From: Corynebacterium mustelae
Lineage (GTDB): Bacteria; Actinomycetota; Actinomycetes; Mycobacteriales; Mycobacteriaceae
Assembly: GCF_001020985.1 (NCBI RefSeq)
Contig: NZ_CP011542.1
Coordinates: forward strand, 2,170,001-2,234,000
DNA length: 64,000 nucleotides
Direction of reading: 5' to 3'
Shown: positions 45,503 through 55,385 of the stretch, one piece after another
Position numbering within the stretch: position 1 is the first letter of the stretch
How the letters are laid out: the number at the start of each line of letters is the position of its first letter
Translations under genes and position numbers: made by a program
Notes under the pieces: generated by a model
What the model saw: the letters and a program-made list of their open reading frames with translations, nothing else
Databases searched by the model: none
What the model was told of the DNA's origin: nothing

Positions 45503-46327
45503 ATGTCCGATAAACAGTATAAAATTCCCGCAACCGTAGATTTTTGTTCTGATTCTGTCACGGTGACAGCCGAGGTTGATAAGGCGCTGATCACCGTGCG
45601 TGTAACAAACGAATCTGAATCGGCGTACCGCACTGCCTTCGAGTGGATTATCCACGTTTTGTGTTCCGCTAATTTCCCCGACAGCTACGCGGTGGAGTAC
45701 TCAGGTCCCACATTGAGGTTTCTAGCTATCCCTCACCTGCCTAAGGCGGGTATCAACCAATTATGTGCCAGTGCAGCTGCCTACCCGAATCTGTTACCAG
45801 TGCTTAAAAAATACGCCGAATGCGCCATCGCTGAGCACTGTCTTTATACCAATCTCACCGGTTCGGATCGGACGATGCCTGGCGGATTCGCCGTCTACGC
45901 ACTAGGTATGGCTGATTTCGATTGCGAAGGTCTCATCATCGATTACTTATGTTTGTTAGACGGCGACGGGCTGAAAGCCCCGCAAACAAACAACAAGGAT
46001 TTCGTACTCGCCTATATTCGCCGCTACGGTTTTACTCCCCGCGCATTACGCTATTTTTTCACGAGCCTGATTAATATCGACGACTTCTACGAACCAGGAT
46101 TCGCCCAGCTGATTGCCACCGAGGAAAGCATTGCCGCGCTGTGCGCCCTTATATATCAAGACGAAAACTCCTTACCGTTCATTTCGCCGCGCGGTTTACG
46201 GTTTATTTTCGGCCCCACCATCGAAGCAGACCCAGCACAGTTTATCGCTTCCGCCGAACCAGCACTTCGTAGCGGTTACCAACAGATTGTGGACCACTAC
46301 GAAAAATGGAGTGCAGTTCTTAGCTAG
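45503..46327 (+). CDS. DUF6138-like protein
   Basis: This is a 274-residue protein. The N-terminal third is beta-rich (VTVTAEVDKALITVRVTNES, FPDSYAVEYSGPTLRF). The rest is helical: QLCASAAAYPNLLPVLKKYA, RTMPGGFAVYALGMADFDCE, DFVLAYIRRYGFTPRALRYF, then a C-terminal part ending IVDHYEKW. The MPGxFAVYALG and YIRRYGFTP motifs are those I associate with DUF6138, from memory. It begins 12 bases after the DUF6493 protein with the M module and is probably in its operon. Its family also appears broken after the SWIM gene (25553) and fused to an N module (27752), so a functional link with DUF6493 proteins is likely. It is convergent with the next gene, overlapping it by four bases. Confidence 0.6.
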   Translation: MSDKQYKIPATVDFCSDSVTVTAEVDKALITVRVTNESESAYRTAFEWIIHVLCSANFPDSYAVEYSGPTLRFLAIPHLPKAGINQLCASAAAYPNLLPVLKKYAECAIAEHCLYTNLTGSDRTMPGGFAVYALGMADFDCEGLIIDYLCLLDGDGLKAPQTNNKDFVLAYIRRYGFTPRALRYFFTSLINIDDFYEPGFAQLIATEESIAALCALIYQDENSLPFISPRGLRFIFGPTIEADPAQFIASAEPALRSGYQQIVDHYEKWSAVLS

Positions 46328-49300
46328 GCAATACCGGGCTTCGTCAGTGCCAGCACGATTGCGTCGGCGGCAACGATGTCGGAAGTAACCAGGTCTGGAA
46401 CAATGTCGGCTAGTCTCGCCCAGGCAGGGGTGGCGGCATCGAGGGTTTTATTCGAAGTGATAAGCCCATGCGCGGACATCCGTGATGCGAGTGCTAAGAC
46501 GAGAGAAACAACTGGCGCTAATGACCAAATGTTTTCCTTCGAGTCGGTGTCCACCCCATCGAGCTTGTCGAAGCGAATCCGGGCAAGGGCATACAGTGCC
46601 TTATTGGAGCTGCGCAGCGTCCGCAGCAAAGTGACGGCGGAGGAAATTAGTGTTTCGGAGCTGAGCAATTCCCGCAGCTTGTCGCGGGAATTGAACGATT
46701 CAAAGACCGCGAGCAGCCGGGTGGAATCATCCATGACGGCACCAGGGACGATGTGCTCACCGAATACCTGATTGAGCAAGAACCGTTGCTGGGCTGGGTC
46801 CATGCCAGCGACCATGACGGTGGATTTATCAATGCATGCGGTATCCAAGGTGGTGTCGCGGGCGGTTTTGAGTGTGTCGATCAGGTTCGTCCCAGCCAGC
46901 GCTGAAATCTGCCCCAGAAGCTCTTTGACCTGTGCCTTATCCTCTTTGGCGTAGCCTTCGGTGCCGTAGAGGTCGCTGAGCTCACCGAGCAGTTCCAGGC
47001 TGCCGATCCAGGCGGCAAGGTGGTAATTGGCTTCCTGGTTCTCGTCGGTTTCATCAGGTGTGCTAAACCGGCACCGCACCAAACCGGTTTCGATGAATCG
47101 GCCTGGCTGTTGGTGTGAGTCAACGAGTGATTGGGACAATCCGCGCAGCGCTGCATTGGGGTTTGCGTTAAAGACGGTGCGTACCGCGTTTATTGCTTCT
47201 TGGCGTTGCCCGCCGGAAGCCAACATGTCCCACAACACCGGCATGACAGCATCACCTGTGGGAACCTCATCCGATTCACCAGACATGAAGGCAGACAAAG
47301 AACCCAGCCCACCATCGTTGGTGCCGAAGAACCCTGGCTGCTCAACAACTGTTGCTTCCGGGCCCGGTGCCACCGGGGTGCGCAGTACGGTGAATGGGTC
47401 ACGGGTATGCAATTGCACGATGAGGTTGCCTGCATTGACATATTCGTCGGGCAACGTCACCGAGTTGTCTGTGATGGCGAAAGTGTCAGCGGGTTGCCAC
47501 GGTGCGGTTTCCGGCCAGACCCACACGCCAAGATTGGTTGCGCTCTCCGGGTGCTCATGCTTGACGACGATCTGCTTCCCCTCAAGTGTAATGGTCGCCG
47601 GTTCGGTGGTTTCCACGTCGGCTAAAGCAACGGAGATTCGTTTATCCGTGGCGGGATCGGTCCATTCCAAATCCACCCGGCCCTTGGGGAGGATGGTTGT
47701 GGTCGAGACGATGTTCTTCATCGGGGCGATGTAGGTCAAGCCGCCGTCAAGGGTGGTGAGTTTAGTGGTTTTCACCGGCTGACCGTGGTGATTGCGTACG
47801 GAGATTTTTGGATCCCCTAAAACGCCCGCGCCGCGTACCCGCACCACACCGTCTATATCAACCATGCGTGGGTGTATGGTCATTCGGCTGGCTCGCCACA
47901 TGGCGGGTTCGGTAAGAAGCGGAAATTCAAAATTAAGCCGTGGTGGATTGAACCGAAGTGGCAGTAAGTCGCCTTCGTCGGTGGATACGACAAAATCTGC
48001 ACCAGGCTCATTGGATTTAACAACGGCGTGGGTTGGCTCGACGGCAAAAGGTTTATCGCTGGGTTTGACGATGAGTGTGGATTCGCTAAGCCCGCCACTT
48101 GCCGGGATACGGAAGGAACCGCACAGCCCAGCGTAGGTAGTTACGGTACGCATCCCTTCAACGATGGCAAATTCGTGCCGGAACGATTCATTGCGCGGCC
48201 CCCGCATCCGCACAAGGTATTCACCCACCCAGGGGGCGTCGTAAAGCTCCGGGTCGAATACTTCGAAGATACCGCCCTCGGCGGGCACTTCCAGCGGCTC
48301 CGGTTGCGTGATCTCTTCGCCCGCGGTGCCCACCCCGGCGAATGAGGAAATGGACAGGTGCCACATTTCGGTGCGGCCCGACGGGGTCGGCGGGAATTCC
48401 GCCAACAGCGACTGGGAATGAACCTTCAGACCGCCGGTTGTGGTTACGTGCGGGGTGGCGTCATCGGGGGTTCTAAACATCACGCGCTGGCGGGGGTCAA
48501 CCACCCGCAATAGGTTCAGATCCGGTTGGGCGCCAGGCTCCAAGGCGATCAGCGAGTCAATATCGGTAAGCGAAAGATTGTGACACACCCACCCGTCCCA
48601 ACCATCGATGCTAAACGACGACTCCGGCGTGATGTCGTTTCCATGCACCACATCCACGAGTCGGGTTTCTGCTGGAACAAGGGCGCGAAGTCGCTTATGG
48701 TGTAGTGACTTTTTATCGGTAACCGAACCGCCACGTTTGTTAAAAAGCAACAATGGGTCTTGCGTGTTGACCACCGGAACGTTCCAGGTAATACCGTTGG
48801 CCAAGTCCTCCACGGTGACTTCCCGCACCGCTTTAGGCAGGGTGATATCTAAGGGCTCGGAAAACCCGGTAACATCCCCCCAAGCGCGGCCGGTGCGATA
48901 TACGGTGGTTGAACCTTCCAAGCTCACCCGCCACGTGATTTCCCCACGGGCGGGAACCCGCTGTTCAGGCAAGCGCAGACACACTTTTTTGCGGGTGGAG
49001 TCGAGGATAAGCCGCGGACGCATCTCACGGTTGGCCACACCAACTGCGGATTCCCGATCCTCAGTTCCGACCGGGCGTTCCCGTAATTCCGCGACCACTG
49101 CTTCATTAAGGGCTGTGGGAAGTTTCGGCTCAATATGTCCCCGGCCACGATCGAACCAACTGTGTGGGTGACTAATAGTGAAATTCCGTAAGGCTATAAC
49201 CGCATCGAGGTAGTGTTTCGCTATTGGTGAAGCTGCGTAGAACCCAGCAAAATACGTCGGTAGCGCAAACGTATCCGCGTCAAATTCCTCAGTTTCGACT

Positions 49301-49812
49301 GCGCCTAGCGTATTATCCAGAACCTCAAGGAGCTTGGGCACTTCGGTATTAATGATGCCAGCATGCCAACACAGGCTGGTAACTGGATCGACGCCCTGGC
49401 TTGACCCGAAATCGGCCAACCCCATTACGCTTAAGTACTCCCCTAGTTTTGCTTCCAGAAGAGAATCAATCTGGGGGATATATTCGGCAGCTAGCTGGAG
49501 TCCACCAAGATACTCAGCGGTGAAGGTTTCCGGGTCTACCATTTTGGTGGCCCTACCTACCATAGTGGTGATGAAGGTTGCAGGGCTCAACCCCACAAGG
49601 GCGGATAGGTCTCCACCGGCTTTTAGCTGCCGAGATAAGAAAATCCCATAAAGTTTCTCAATTTTTTCTAGCTCATCGCTGGACAAATCCACGCTGGCAA
49701 CAATGGAAATTGTGTCGTGGCTGAGTTTTTGCGACAACTCCAGTTCACTTTGGGTGGCCCACCCTAACAAGGAATCGGTTAAGTCTTTGATGGGGTGTTC
49801 CAACTCGCTCAT
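46324..49812 (-). CDS. Very large hypothetical protein next to smc
   Basis: This is an 1162-residue protein that I do not recognise. Residues 1-230 are helical. Residues 250-800 are beta-rich with repeated Ig-like strands (for example ARGEITWRVSLEGSTTVYRT, EGGIFEVFDPELYDAPWVGE, IVKPSDKPFAVEPTHAVV). Residues 850-1162 are again helical (LWDMLASGGQRQEAINAV, LRELLSSETLISSAVTLL). There is no signal peptide or membrane segment and no nucleotide-binding motif. The size and the helix-sheet-helix layout recall accessory subunits of phage-defence loci, but this is only an impression. It lies 111 bases downstream of smc on the same strand, where I would expect ftsY in Corynebacterium. The gap contains the likely promoter. 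Confidence 0.75.
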   Translation of the reverse strand: MSELEHPIKDLTDSLLGWATQSELELSQKLSHDTISIVASVDLSSDELEKIEKLYGIFLSRQLKAGGDLSALVGLSPATFITTMVGRATKMVDPETFTAEYLGGLQLAAEYIPQIDSLLEAKLGEYLSVMGLADFGSSQGVDPVTSLCWHAGIINTEVPKLLEVLDNTLGAVETEEFDADTFALPTYFAGFYAASPIAKHYLDAVIALRNFTISHPHSWFDRGRGHIEPKLPTALNEAVVAELRERPVGTEDRESAVGVANREMRPRLILDSTRKKVCLRLPEQRVPARGEITWRVSLEGSTTVYRTGRAWGDVTGFSEPLDITLPKAVREVTVEDLANGITWNVPVVNTQDPLLLFNKRGGSVTDKKSLHHKRLRALVPAETRLVDVVHGNDITPESSFSIDGWDGWVCHNLSLTDIDSLIALEPGAQPDLNLLRVVDPRQRVMFRTPDDATPHVTTTGGLKVHSQSLLAEFPPTPSGRTEMWHLSISSFAGVGTAGEEITQPEPLEVPAEGGIFEVFDPELYDAPWVGEYLVRMRGPRNESFRHEFAIVEGMRTVTTYAGLCGSFRIPASGGLSESTLIVKPSDKPFAVEPTHAVVKSNEPGADFVVSTDEGDLLPLRFNPPRLNFEFPLLTEPAMWRASRMTIHPRMVDIDGVVRVRGAGVLGDPKISVRNHHGQPVKTTKLTTLDGGLTYIAPMKNIVSTTTILPKGRVDLEWTDPATDKRISVALADVETTEPATITLEGKQIVVKHEHPESATNLGVWVWPETAPWQPADTFAITDNSVTLPDEYVNAGNLIVQLHTRDPFTVLRTPVAPGPEATVVEQPGFFGTNDGGLGSLSAFMSGESDEVPTGDAVMPVLWDMLASGGQRQEAINAVRTVFNANPNAALRGLSQSLVDSHQQPGRFIETGLVRCRFSTPDETDENQEANYHLAAWIGSLELLGELSDLYGTEGYAKEDKAQVKELLGQISALAGTNLIDTLKTARDTTLDTACIDKSTVMVAGMDPAQQRFLLNQVFGEHIVPGAVMDDSTRLLAVFESFNSRDKLRELLSSETLISSAVTLLRTLRSSNKALYALARIRFDKLDGVDTDSKENIWSLAPVVSLVLALASRMSAHGLITSNKTLDAATPAWARLADIVPDLVTSDIVAADAIVLALTKPGIA

Positions 49813-49923
49813 GAATGTAGCGTGCCCTTTCGTTGTCTAAGAAATCCTTCTACCAGCCCACTATAAGCCGAAAAACAAGGCAGTAGGCACCGAATGTATT
49901 ATTTGTTTCTACTAAGAGTCAAC

Positions 49924-52900
49924 TTAAGATGATGGGGTCATTCGCTGTGAAATCACCCGGGTCACTCCGTCCCCACGCATAGTCACCCCATACAGCACAT
50001 TTGCCACATCCATTGTTGGTTTTTGGTGGGTGATAACAATCAACTGGGAATCTTTACGGAGCTGCTCAAACAGCGCAATCAGCCGCCGCAGATTGACATC
50101 GTCAAGCGCGGCTTCCACTTCGTCCATCACGTAGAACGGACTCGGCCGGGCCCTAAAGATCGCCACTAACATAGCCAAAGCTGTGAGCGATTTCTCACCA
50201 CCGGATAGCAGTGATAATCGCTTCACTTTCTTCCCCGGCGGTCGCGCTTCCACCTCGATTCCGGTGGTGAGCATACTTTCCGGCTCGGTAAGCACCAAGC
50301 GCCCCTCGCCGCCCGGAAACAGCGTGCTAAAGACCTGCGGGAATTCCGCCGCCACGTCATGCCAGGCATCGGTGAAAAGCTGTAAGATCTTCGCGTCAAC
50401 CTCTTCAATCACGTCGGTTAGGTCTTTCCGCGCCTGCTCCACATCGGCCAATTGGGTCGCCAAAAACTCGTAGCGCTCTTCCAACGCTTTGAATTCCTCC
50501 AGCGCCAGCGGATTCACCTTGCCGAGCGCCGATAGGTCCTTTTCTGCCTGCCGCAACCGCGCGGTTTCTTCCGCCAGATCGAAATCCGGGCCGGGACTGT
50601 AGTCGCGGATGATGTCGGCAACCGGAACCCCTAATTGCTCTACTAATTTGGCCTGCGCTTCCTCCAACCGGACTTGCGCCTGGCTGCGCGCTATCTCTGA
50701 GTTGTGCGCAGTATCGGTCAACCGGTTAAGTTGGGTGCGCAGCGCATTAACTGAATCCTTGGCGGTTGAAAGTTTTGTCTGCAAACCAGTCCGTTGGTGG
50801 TGAAGTTCATCACGATTGGCGGTTGCCCGCTCGGTGGCATCAAGGGTTCGGGCATAGAGGTCTCGCGCACACGTTTCCACCACCTTGGCAACCTCGGCTT
50901 GGTGGCGTCGCCGCTTGTTGGCCTGCTCGTGCCGGGCTTTGGCGGCTCGCTCGTGTTCTGCTTGTCGACGCAGATTATCGCCCTTATCTCGGATAGCCTC
51001 CGCCCGCTCCTCCGTGGTTCGAACCTCAAGACGTGCTTCCATCTCCATTGCTTTAACCTGCGCCAAAGCCGCCGCCGCCTCATCACGGGCCTGGGTGGAA
51101 GGTTCTTCATCAGTGGTGTCTGATTCCACCCGTGCCAATCTGTCCGTGACCTGAGTTAAGGACTCGGAAAGCTCGGCTACCCGCAGCTCCGCCTGCACCG
51201 CCTGCTGAGCGGTGCGTTCATGTTCTTTTTTATTGGCGTAATACTGGGCTTCCAGCCGCGACTGGTCTTTCCGCAGCTGTTCTAACACTGCTTCCTGCTC
51301 CCGTAATGCACTGGTGGCACCGGCTGCCGCTACCCGGCTTTCAGCTGCTGTTTGTTTCGCGCCTTCGAGGGTTGCCGACAAACCGGTCAATTGGCCTTGG
51401 ATTTCGGCTAATTTCGCCGTGTCTGCATCGATCTCGGCGGCAAGCTCCACCGGCGAACGGCTTCCTTGGCCTAGTTCCGCCCAGTTATGCCCCACGATCT
51501 CCCCGGCCGGGGTGACCGCCCGCAGCCGTTCATCGGCGGTGACCACGGCCAAGGCGTGGTCAAGCGTGGAGCAGAAAACAACATCGGCCAGCATCCGATA
51601 CACCGCCGACCTCACGGCCTTATCGACGCAGACGTGCTCCAAAAGCCACTGTGCTGCGCCGGGTAGGGTGGCATCAATGTGCCAATCGGACACACCGGTA
51701 GCGGGGTCGGTGATAACCACCGCCGTACGCGGAATAGCGGTGGCTGCCTTAAGGACGTCGAAAAGCGAGCGCGAACCAGTGACCGCTTCCGCACAGCTGC
51801 CCAGCGCAGCGGACAACGCCTTGTCGACGCCCGCCGGAGCACCCGGTTTCGGCTTTACATAGTGCGCAATGGAAGTACAGTCGGCCCCATCAAGCACCTC
51901 AGAAATCGGAACGGTCTCCTGCCCCACCTGTTGGCTCAGCGTGTCAATCCGCGACTGCAACCCCGACACGTTTCGCTCCAATGCGCGTTGTTCATCACGC
52001 AATTGATCCAATCGGTTCTCCGCCGCTTCCGCCTCCGCAACGCTACGGATATGTTCGTCCCGAAGCGGCTCAAGTTCCAAAACTAACGCATTAATCCGGT
52101 CAACGCATTCGCGTACCTCCTGCTGCGCTACATGGGTACGTTCCAGCGTCGATTCCAGCAACTCATCGTGGCGGGCAACCTCGTCCCTCGCCGCCTTAAG
52201 CTGCGCCTGAACAGATTCCTCCTGCGCCAACAGCCGAACCACACCTTCCCTGCGATCCGCAATCGCCCGGACCTGTGCCAAATGCTCCCGGTCTGCTTCC
52301 TGTGCAATGGCCTCGCGCTGGTAGACCTGCTCTTGAATGCTTTCCAGCCGCTCCGCTGCAATCGCAGCTTGCGCCGCCAATTCCTCATACTCGGCATCGG
52401 CACGCTGCGCTTTAGCCACTAACTCATCCGGATCCGGTCCAGTGTAGGCAGTCTCCTGGAAACTATTCTTCCGATCCGCAGCGATCCGAATCGTCGCGGA
52501 AATCCGCTCCACCAACGACGAAAGTTCAAACCAAATCTGTTGCGCATGCTCCGCCTGGGGCACCACCAACTCAAGCTCATCCTCGATCGCCACCTGCGAC
52601 TCGGTTGCGGTTTCCAATTGGGCAGTGACATCCTCAACCTGCTCTAACAGCATACGCGCCTGCGACTCGGCACTGCCCAATGCTTCCTGCAGTTCCACCA
52701 ATCGGTGGCCAGCCAGTTTCAACCGCGCATCCCGCACATCTGCCTGCACGGTTGCCGCCCGGCGCGCTGCCTCTGCCTGCCGGGCGAGTGGTTTCAACTG
52801 GCGCCGTAATTCTGCGGTGAGGTCGCTGAGCCGATCCAGGTTCGCTTGCATGCTCACCAATTTGCGTTGCGCTTTTTCTTTTCTACGGCGGTGTTTTAAC

Positions 52901-53400
52901 ACACCTGCCGCTTCTTCGATGAACGCCCGTCGGTCTTCCGGCCGGGATTCGAGGATTTGCGCCAGCCGTCCTTGTCCGACGATCACGTGCATTTCTCGCC
53001 CGATGCCGGAGTCGCTTAAAAGTTCTTGGATGTCCATGAGCCGGGCTTTGGTGCCATTGATTTCGTATTCACTGGCACCGTCGCGGAACATGCGCCTAGT
53101 GACGGAGACTTCGCTGTAGGCGATGTCGAGCGCACCGTCGGAGTTGTCGATGGTGAGTGTTACTTCCGCCCGGCCAAGTGGTTTGCGGTCACCGGCGCCT
53201 GCGAAAATGACATCTTCCATTTTCCCGCCGCGCAGCGTTTTTGCACCTTGTTCCCCCATGACCCAGGCTAGTGCGTCGACAACGTTGGATTTTCCGGAGC
53301 CGTTGGGGCCAACAACGGCGCAGATGCCGGGCTCGAATTTTAGGGTCGTCGCGGAGGCAAAGGACTTAAATCCTTTAAGCGTCAGCGACTTCAAATACAC
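49924..53400 (-). CDS. smc: Chromosome segregation protein SMC
   Basis: This is an 1158-residue condensin subunit. The Walker A site is in VVGPNGSGKSNVVDALAWVM (residues about 29-48). Long coiled coils follow on both sides of a hinge at about residues 500-650 (SEVLDGADCTSIAHYVKPKP, VDKALSAALGSCAEAV). The ABC signature LSLLSGGEKSLTALAM and Walker B region YVMDEVEAALDD are near the C-terminus. SMC forms dimers with ScpA and ScpB and organises the chromosome around the origin. Length and motifs are normal. It starts 83 bases downstream of acyP on the same strand, the usual neighbourhood. One 11-mer lies inside it at 51756, reading SLFDVL on the coding strand. Confidence 0.97.
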   Translation of the reverse strand: MYLKSLTLKGFKSFASATTLKFEPGICAVVGPNGSGKSNVVDALAWVMGEQGAKTLRGGKMEDVIFAGAGDRKPLGRAEVTLTIDNSDGALDIAYSEVSVTRRMFRDGASEYEINGTKARLMDIQELLSDSGIGREMHVIVGQGRLAQILESRPEDRRAFIEEAAGVLKHRRRKEKAQRKLVSMQANLDRLSDLTAELRRQLKPLARQAEAARRAATVQADVRDARLKLAGHRLVELQEALGSAESQARMLLEQVEDVTAQLETATESQVAIEDELELVVPQAEHAQQIWFELSSLVERISATIRIAADRKNSFQETAYTGPDPDELVAKAQRADAEYEELAAQAAIAAERLESIQEQVYQREAIAQEADREHLAQVRAIADRREGVVRLLAQEESVQAQLKAARDEVARHDELLESTLERTHVAQQEVRECVDRINALVLELEPLRDEHIRSVAEAEAAENRLDQLRDEQRALERNVSGLQSRIDTLSQQVGQETVPISEVLDGADCTSIAHYVKPKPGAPAGVDKALSAALGSCAEAVTGSRSLFDVLKAATAIPRTAVVITDPATGVSDWHIDATLPGAAQWLLEHVCVDKAVRSAVYRMLADVVFCSTLDHALAVVTADERLRAVTPAGEIVGHNWAELGQGSRSPVELAAEIDADTAKLAEIQGQLTGLSATLEGAKQTAAESRVAAAGATSALREQEAVLEQLRKDQSRLEAQYYANKKEHERTAQQAVQAELRVAELSESLTQVTDRLARVESDTTDEEPSTQARDEAAAALAQVKAMEMEARLEVRTTEERAEAIRDKGDNLRRQAEHERAAKARHEQANKRRRHQAEVAKVVETCARDLYARTLDATERATANRDELHHQRTGLQTKLSTAKDSVNALRTQLNRLTDTAHNSEIARSQAQVRLEEAQAKLVEQLGVPVADIIRDYSPGPDFDLAEETARLRQAEKDLSALGKVNPLALEEFKALEERYEFLATQLADVEQARKDLTDVIEEVDAKILQLFTDAWHDVAAEFPQVFSTLFPGGEGRLVLTEPESMLTTGIEVEARPPGKKVKRLSLLSGGEKSLTALAMLVAIFRARPSPFYVMDEVEAALDDVNLRRLIALFEQLRKDSQLIVITHQKPTMDVANVLYGVTMRGDGVTRVISQRMTPSS

Positions 53401-53483
53401 CCGTGGGATTGTAGCAAAGGCTACGGGTGTTTCGGTGGAGCACCACGGCTAGGCTGGTACAACCACCGCAATATCTGGGGAAG

Positions 53484-53774
53484 CTAGCGTACCTCGAAGC
53501 CGGTTATTCCACGCGCCGGGTTCCATTGGTGTATGACCCGTTCTACTGATCCGGGGCGGCGGTAGGTGCGCACTGCGTCGGGGATCTCAAGCCGGTGCAG
53601 CAATTGTTCGCAATCTTCTTGTGCGCCTTCTACAACAACACAGACCCGGCCGTCGATAAGGTTAGTGGCGGAACCCGATAGCTTAAGTTCTTTCGCCTGA
53701 CCATAGACCCACCAGCGAAATCCAACGCCTTGAACAAAGCCGTGTACCCACGCCGTGAGTCTAATGTCAGCCAT
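53484..53774 (-). CDS. acyP: Acylphosphatase
   Basis: This is a 96-residue protein of the standard length. It hydrolyses carboxyl-phosphate bonds of acyl phosphates in the cytoplasm. The signature VHGFVQGVGFRWWVYGQAKE, with the catalytic Arg in GFRWW, and the catalytic Asn in SATNLIDGRVCVVVEG are both present. It lies between smc and the symporter gene on the same strand, in the normal mutM-acyP-smc order except for the genes inserted on its far side. Confidence 0.95.
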   Translation of the reverse strand: MADIRLTAWVHGFVQGVGFRWWVYGQAKELKLSGSATNLIDGRVCVVVEGAQEDCEQLLHRLEIPDAVRTYRRPGSVERVIHQWNPARGITGFEVR

Positions 53775-53798
53775 GATTTGTTTCCCTTTAACTTGGTC

Positions 53799-55280
53799 TT
53801 ATACTTCGGTGACGATCTTGCCGCCCCGACGGCACACCGCATCGGAGCCATCCCAGCACTCGACATTCTTCAGTTCGGGCAGCATATCCCGGTGGAAGAT
53901 CGGATCCAGTCCTTTGCGTTTCTGTTCGTTGTAGTTTTTCAGCAGTTTCACCGCTACTCCACCCAGCGGCACGATGGCGATCAAGTTAATGACCACCATG
54001 ATTGCGGCAAAGGTGTCGCCCAATGCCCACACTAACGGAACCGAACCTATCGCACCGCCTAGAACCCACAGCATGACAAAGGCACGGAAGCCAGTCATCA
54101 CGGCTTTAGATTGGGTGAAAAACTCCAGGTTAGCCTGGGCGAGATAATAATTACCAATGATCGAACTAAAGGCGAGGAAGAACAAAATGATTGTGACGAA
54201 GTGAATGCCCCACTCGCCAACCTGCCCAGCTAGTGCTTCCTGGGTCAACGATGCGCCGGACACTCCTTCGCCGACGGCGGGATCGCCAAGCAGGATGATG
54301 AATGCGGTGAGCGAGCACACCAGGAGGGTATCGAAATACACGCCGAGGGTTTGAACCAGGCCTTGTTTAACCGGGTGGGAAACGGTTGCGGTAGCAGCGG
54401 CGTTCGGCGCAGAACCTTGGCCTGCTTCGTTGGAGAACAACCCCCGGCGCATACCGTTCATAAAAGCCGCACCGACGGTGGCACCAGCGATCTCTTTCAG
54501 GCCGAATGCGTGGTAAACGATTTCTTTGAACATTCCCGGCACCTCAGTGATATTCATCGCCACAACCACAATGCCGACAATCAGGTACAGCACGGCCATA
54601 ACTGGAACAACAACCTGGGTGAAGTTAGCAATACGGTGAACACCACCAAAAATAATGATGCCAGTCATTACCGCCAGCCCCACACCGATAACAAATTTAA
54701 AGGTCGGCGAATCAAAACCGACGGATGTGGCCACAGATTCCGCGATGGAATTGGACTGAATGGCGTTATAGACAAAACCAAAGGTGATGGTGATCGCAAC
54801 AGCGAATACATAGGCAAGCCACTTGGCGTTCAACCCGCGGGTGAGGTAGTAGGCTGGACCACCTCGATATGTGCCATCGCCTTCTTTTGTTTTCCACAAC
54901 TGCGCAAGCGTTGCTTCCACGAAACTGGTGGCGCCACCCAGCAGCGCGATCATCCACATCCAGAACACCGCGCCGGGCCCGCCGAGGGTGATAGCGACGG
55001 CAACGCCTGCAACGTTGCCTGTTCCTACCCGAGATGCCGCTGAAATTGTGAAGGCTTTAAATGAGGAGATCCCCTCCGCATCGCTTTTTACTTCGCCGCC
55101 ACGGTCGATGACGGATCGAAACATTTCTGGAATCATCCGGATTTGCACCACCAAGGTGGTAATTCCGAAATATAGTCCCGCAGCGATGAGCAGATATGGG
55201 ATTACTGTCCAAATATTGTCGTTAACTGTTTTAGTCACGAACTCCTCAAGTTTTTCCATGCCAGTGATGATACAGGTCAC
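53799..55280 (-). CDS. Alanine/glycine:cation symporter (AGCS family)
   Basis: This is a 493-residue membrane protein with about eleven hydrophobic helices. Family signatures include RVGTGNVAGVAVAITLGGPG, FWMWMIALLGGATSFVEATL, GDGTYRGGPAYYL and NEAGQGSAPNAAATATVSHP. It takes up alanine or glycine with sodium or protons. The GTG at 55280 has AGGA upstream; an ATG at 55259 is possible but has no ribosome-binding site. It is placed between acyP and a divergent plus-strand group (55386-60461), so the two share a 105-base promoter gap. Confidence 0.92.
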   Translation of the reverse strand: MTCIITGMEKLEEFVTKTVNDNIWTVIPYLLIAAGLYFGITTLVVQIRMIPEMFRSVIDRGGEVKSDAEGISSFKAFTISAASRVGTGNVAGVAVAITLGGPGAVFWMWMIALLGGATSFVEATLAQLWKTKEGDGTYRGGPAYYLTRGLNAKWLAYVFAVAITITFGFVYNAIQSNSIAESVATSVGFDSPTFKFVIGVGLAVMTGIIIFGGVHRIANFTQVVVPVMAVLYLIVGIVVVAMNITEVPGMFKEIVYHAFGLKEIAGATVGAAFMNGMRRGLFSNEAGQGSAPNAAATATVSHPVKQGLVQTLGVYFDTLLVCSLTAFIILLGDPAVGEGVSGASLTQEALAGQVGEWGIHFVTIILFFLAFSSIIGNYYLAQANLEFFTQSKAVMTGFRAFVMLWVLGGAIGSVPLVWALGDTFAAIMVVINLIAIVPLGGVAVKLLKNYNEQKRKGLDPIFHRDMLPELKNVECWDGSDAVCRRGGKIVTEV

Positions 55281-55385
55281 ACCTTAATTCCTGAACTGTT
55301 TTGATCACTGAAAAGAAATACAGCAGGTGAGATATAACATATTTACCCTTATGTATTGTCGGCCAGAGAGATACACTGCATAGAT

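Noticed and set aside
1..49812. Prophage or integrative element
   Set aside because: No integrase, portal, capsid, tail, lysin or conjugation genes are present and no attachment repeats bracket the region; only one insertion sequence and one HNH gene suggest mobility.
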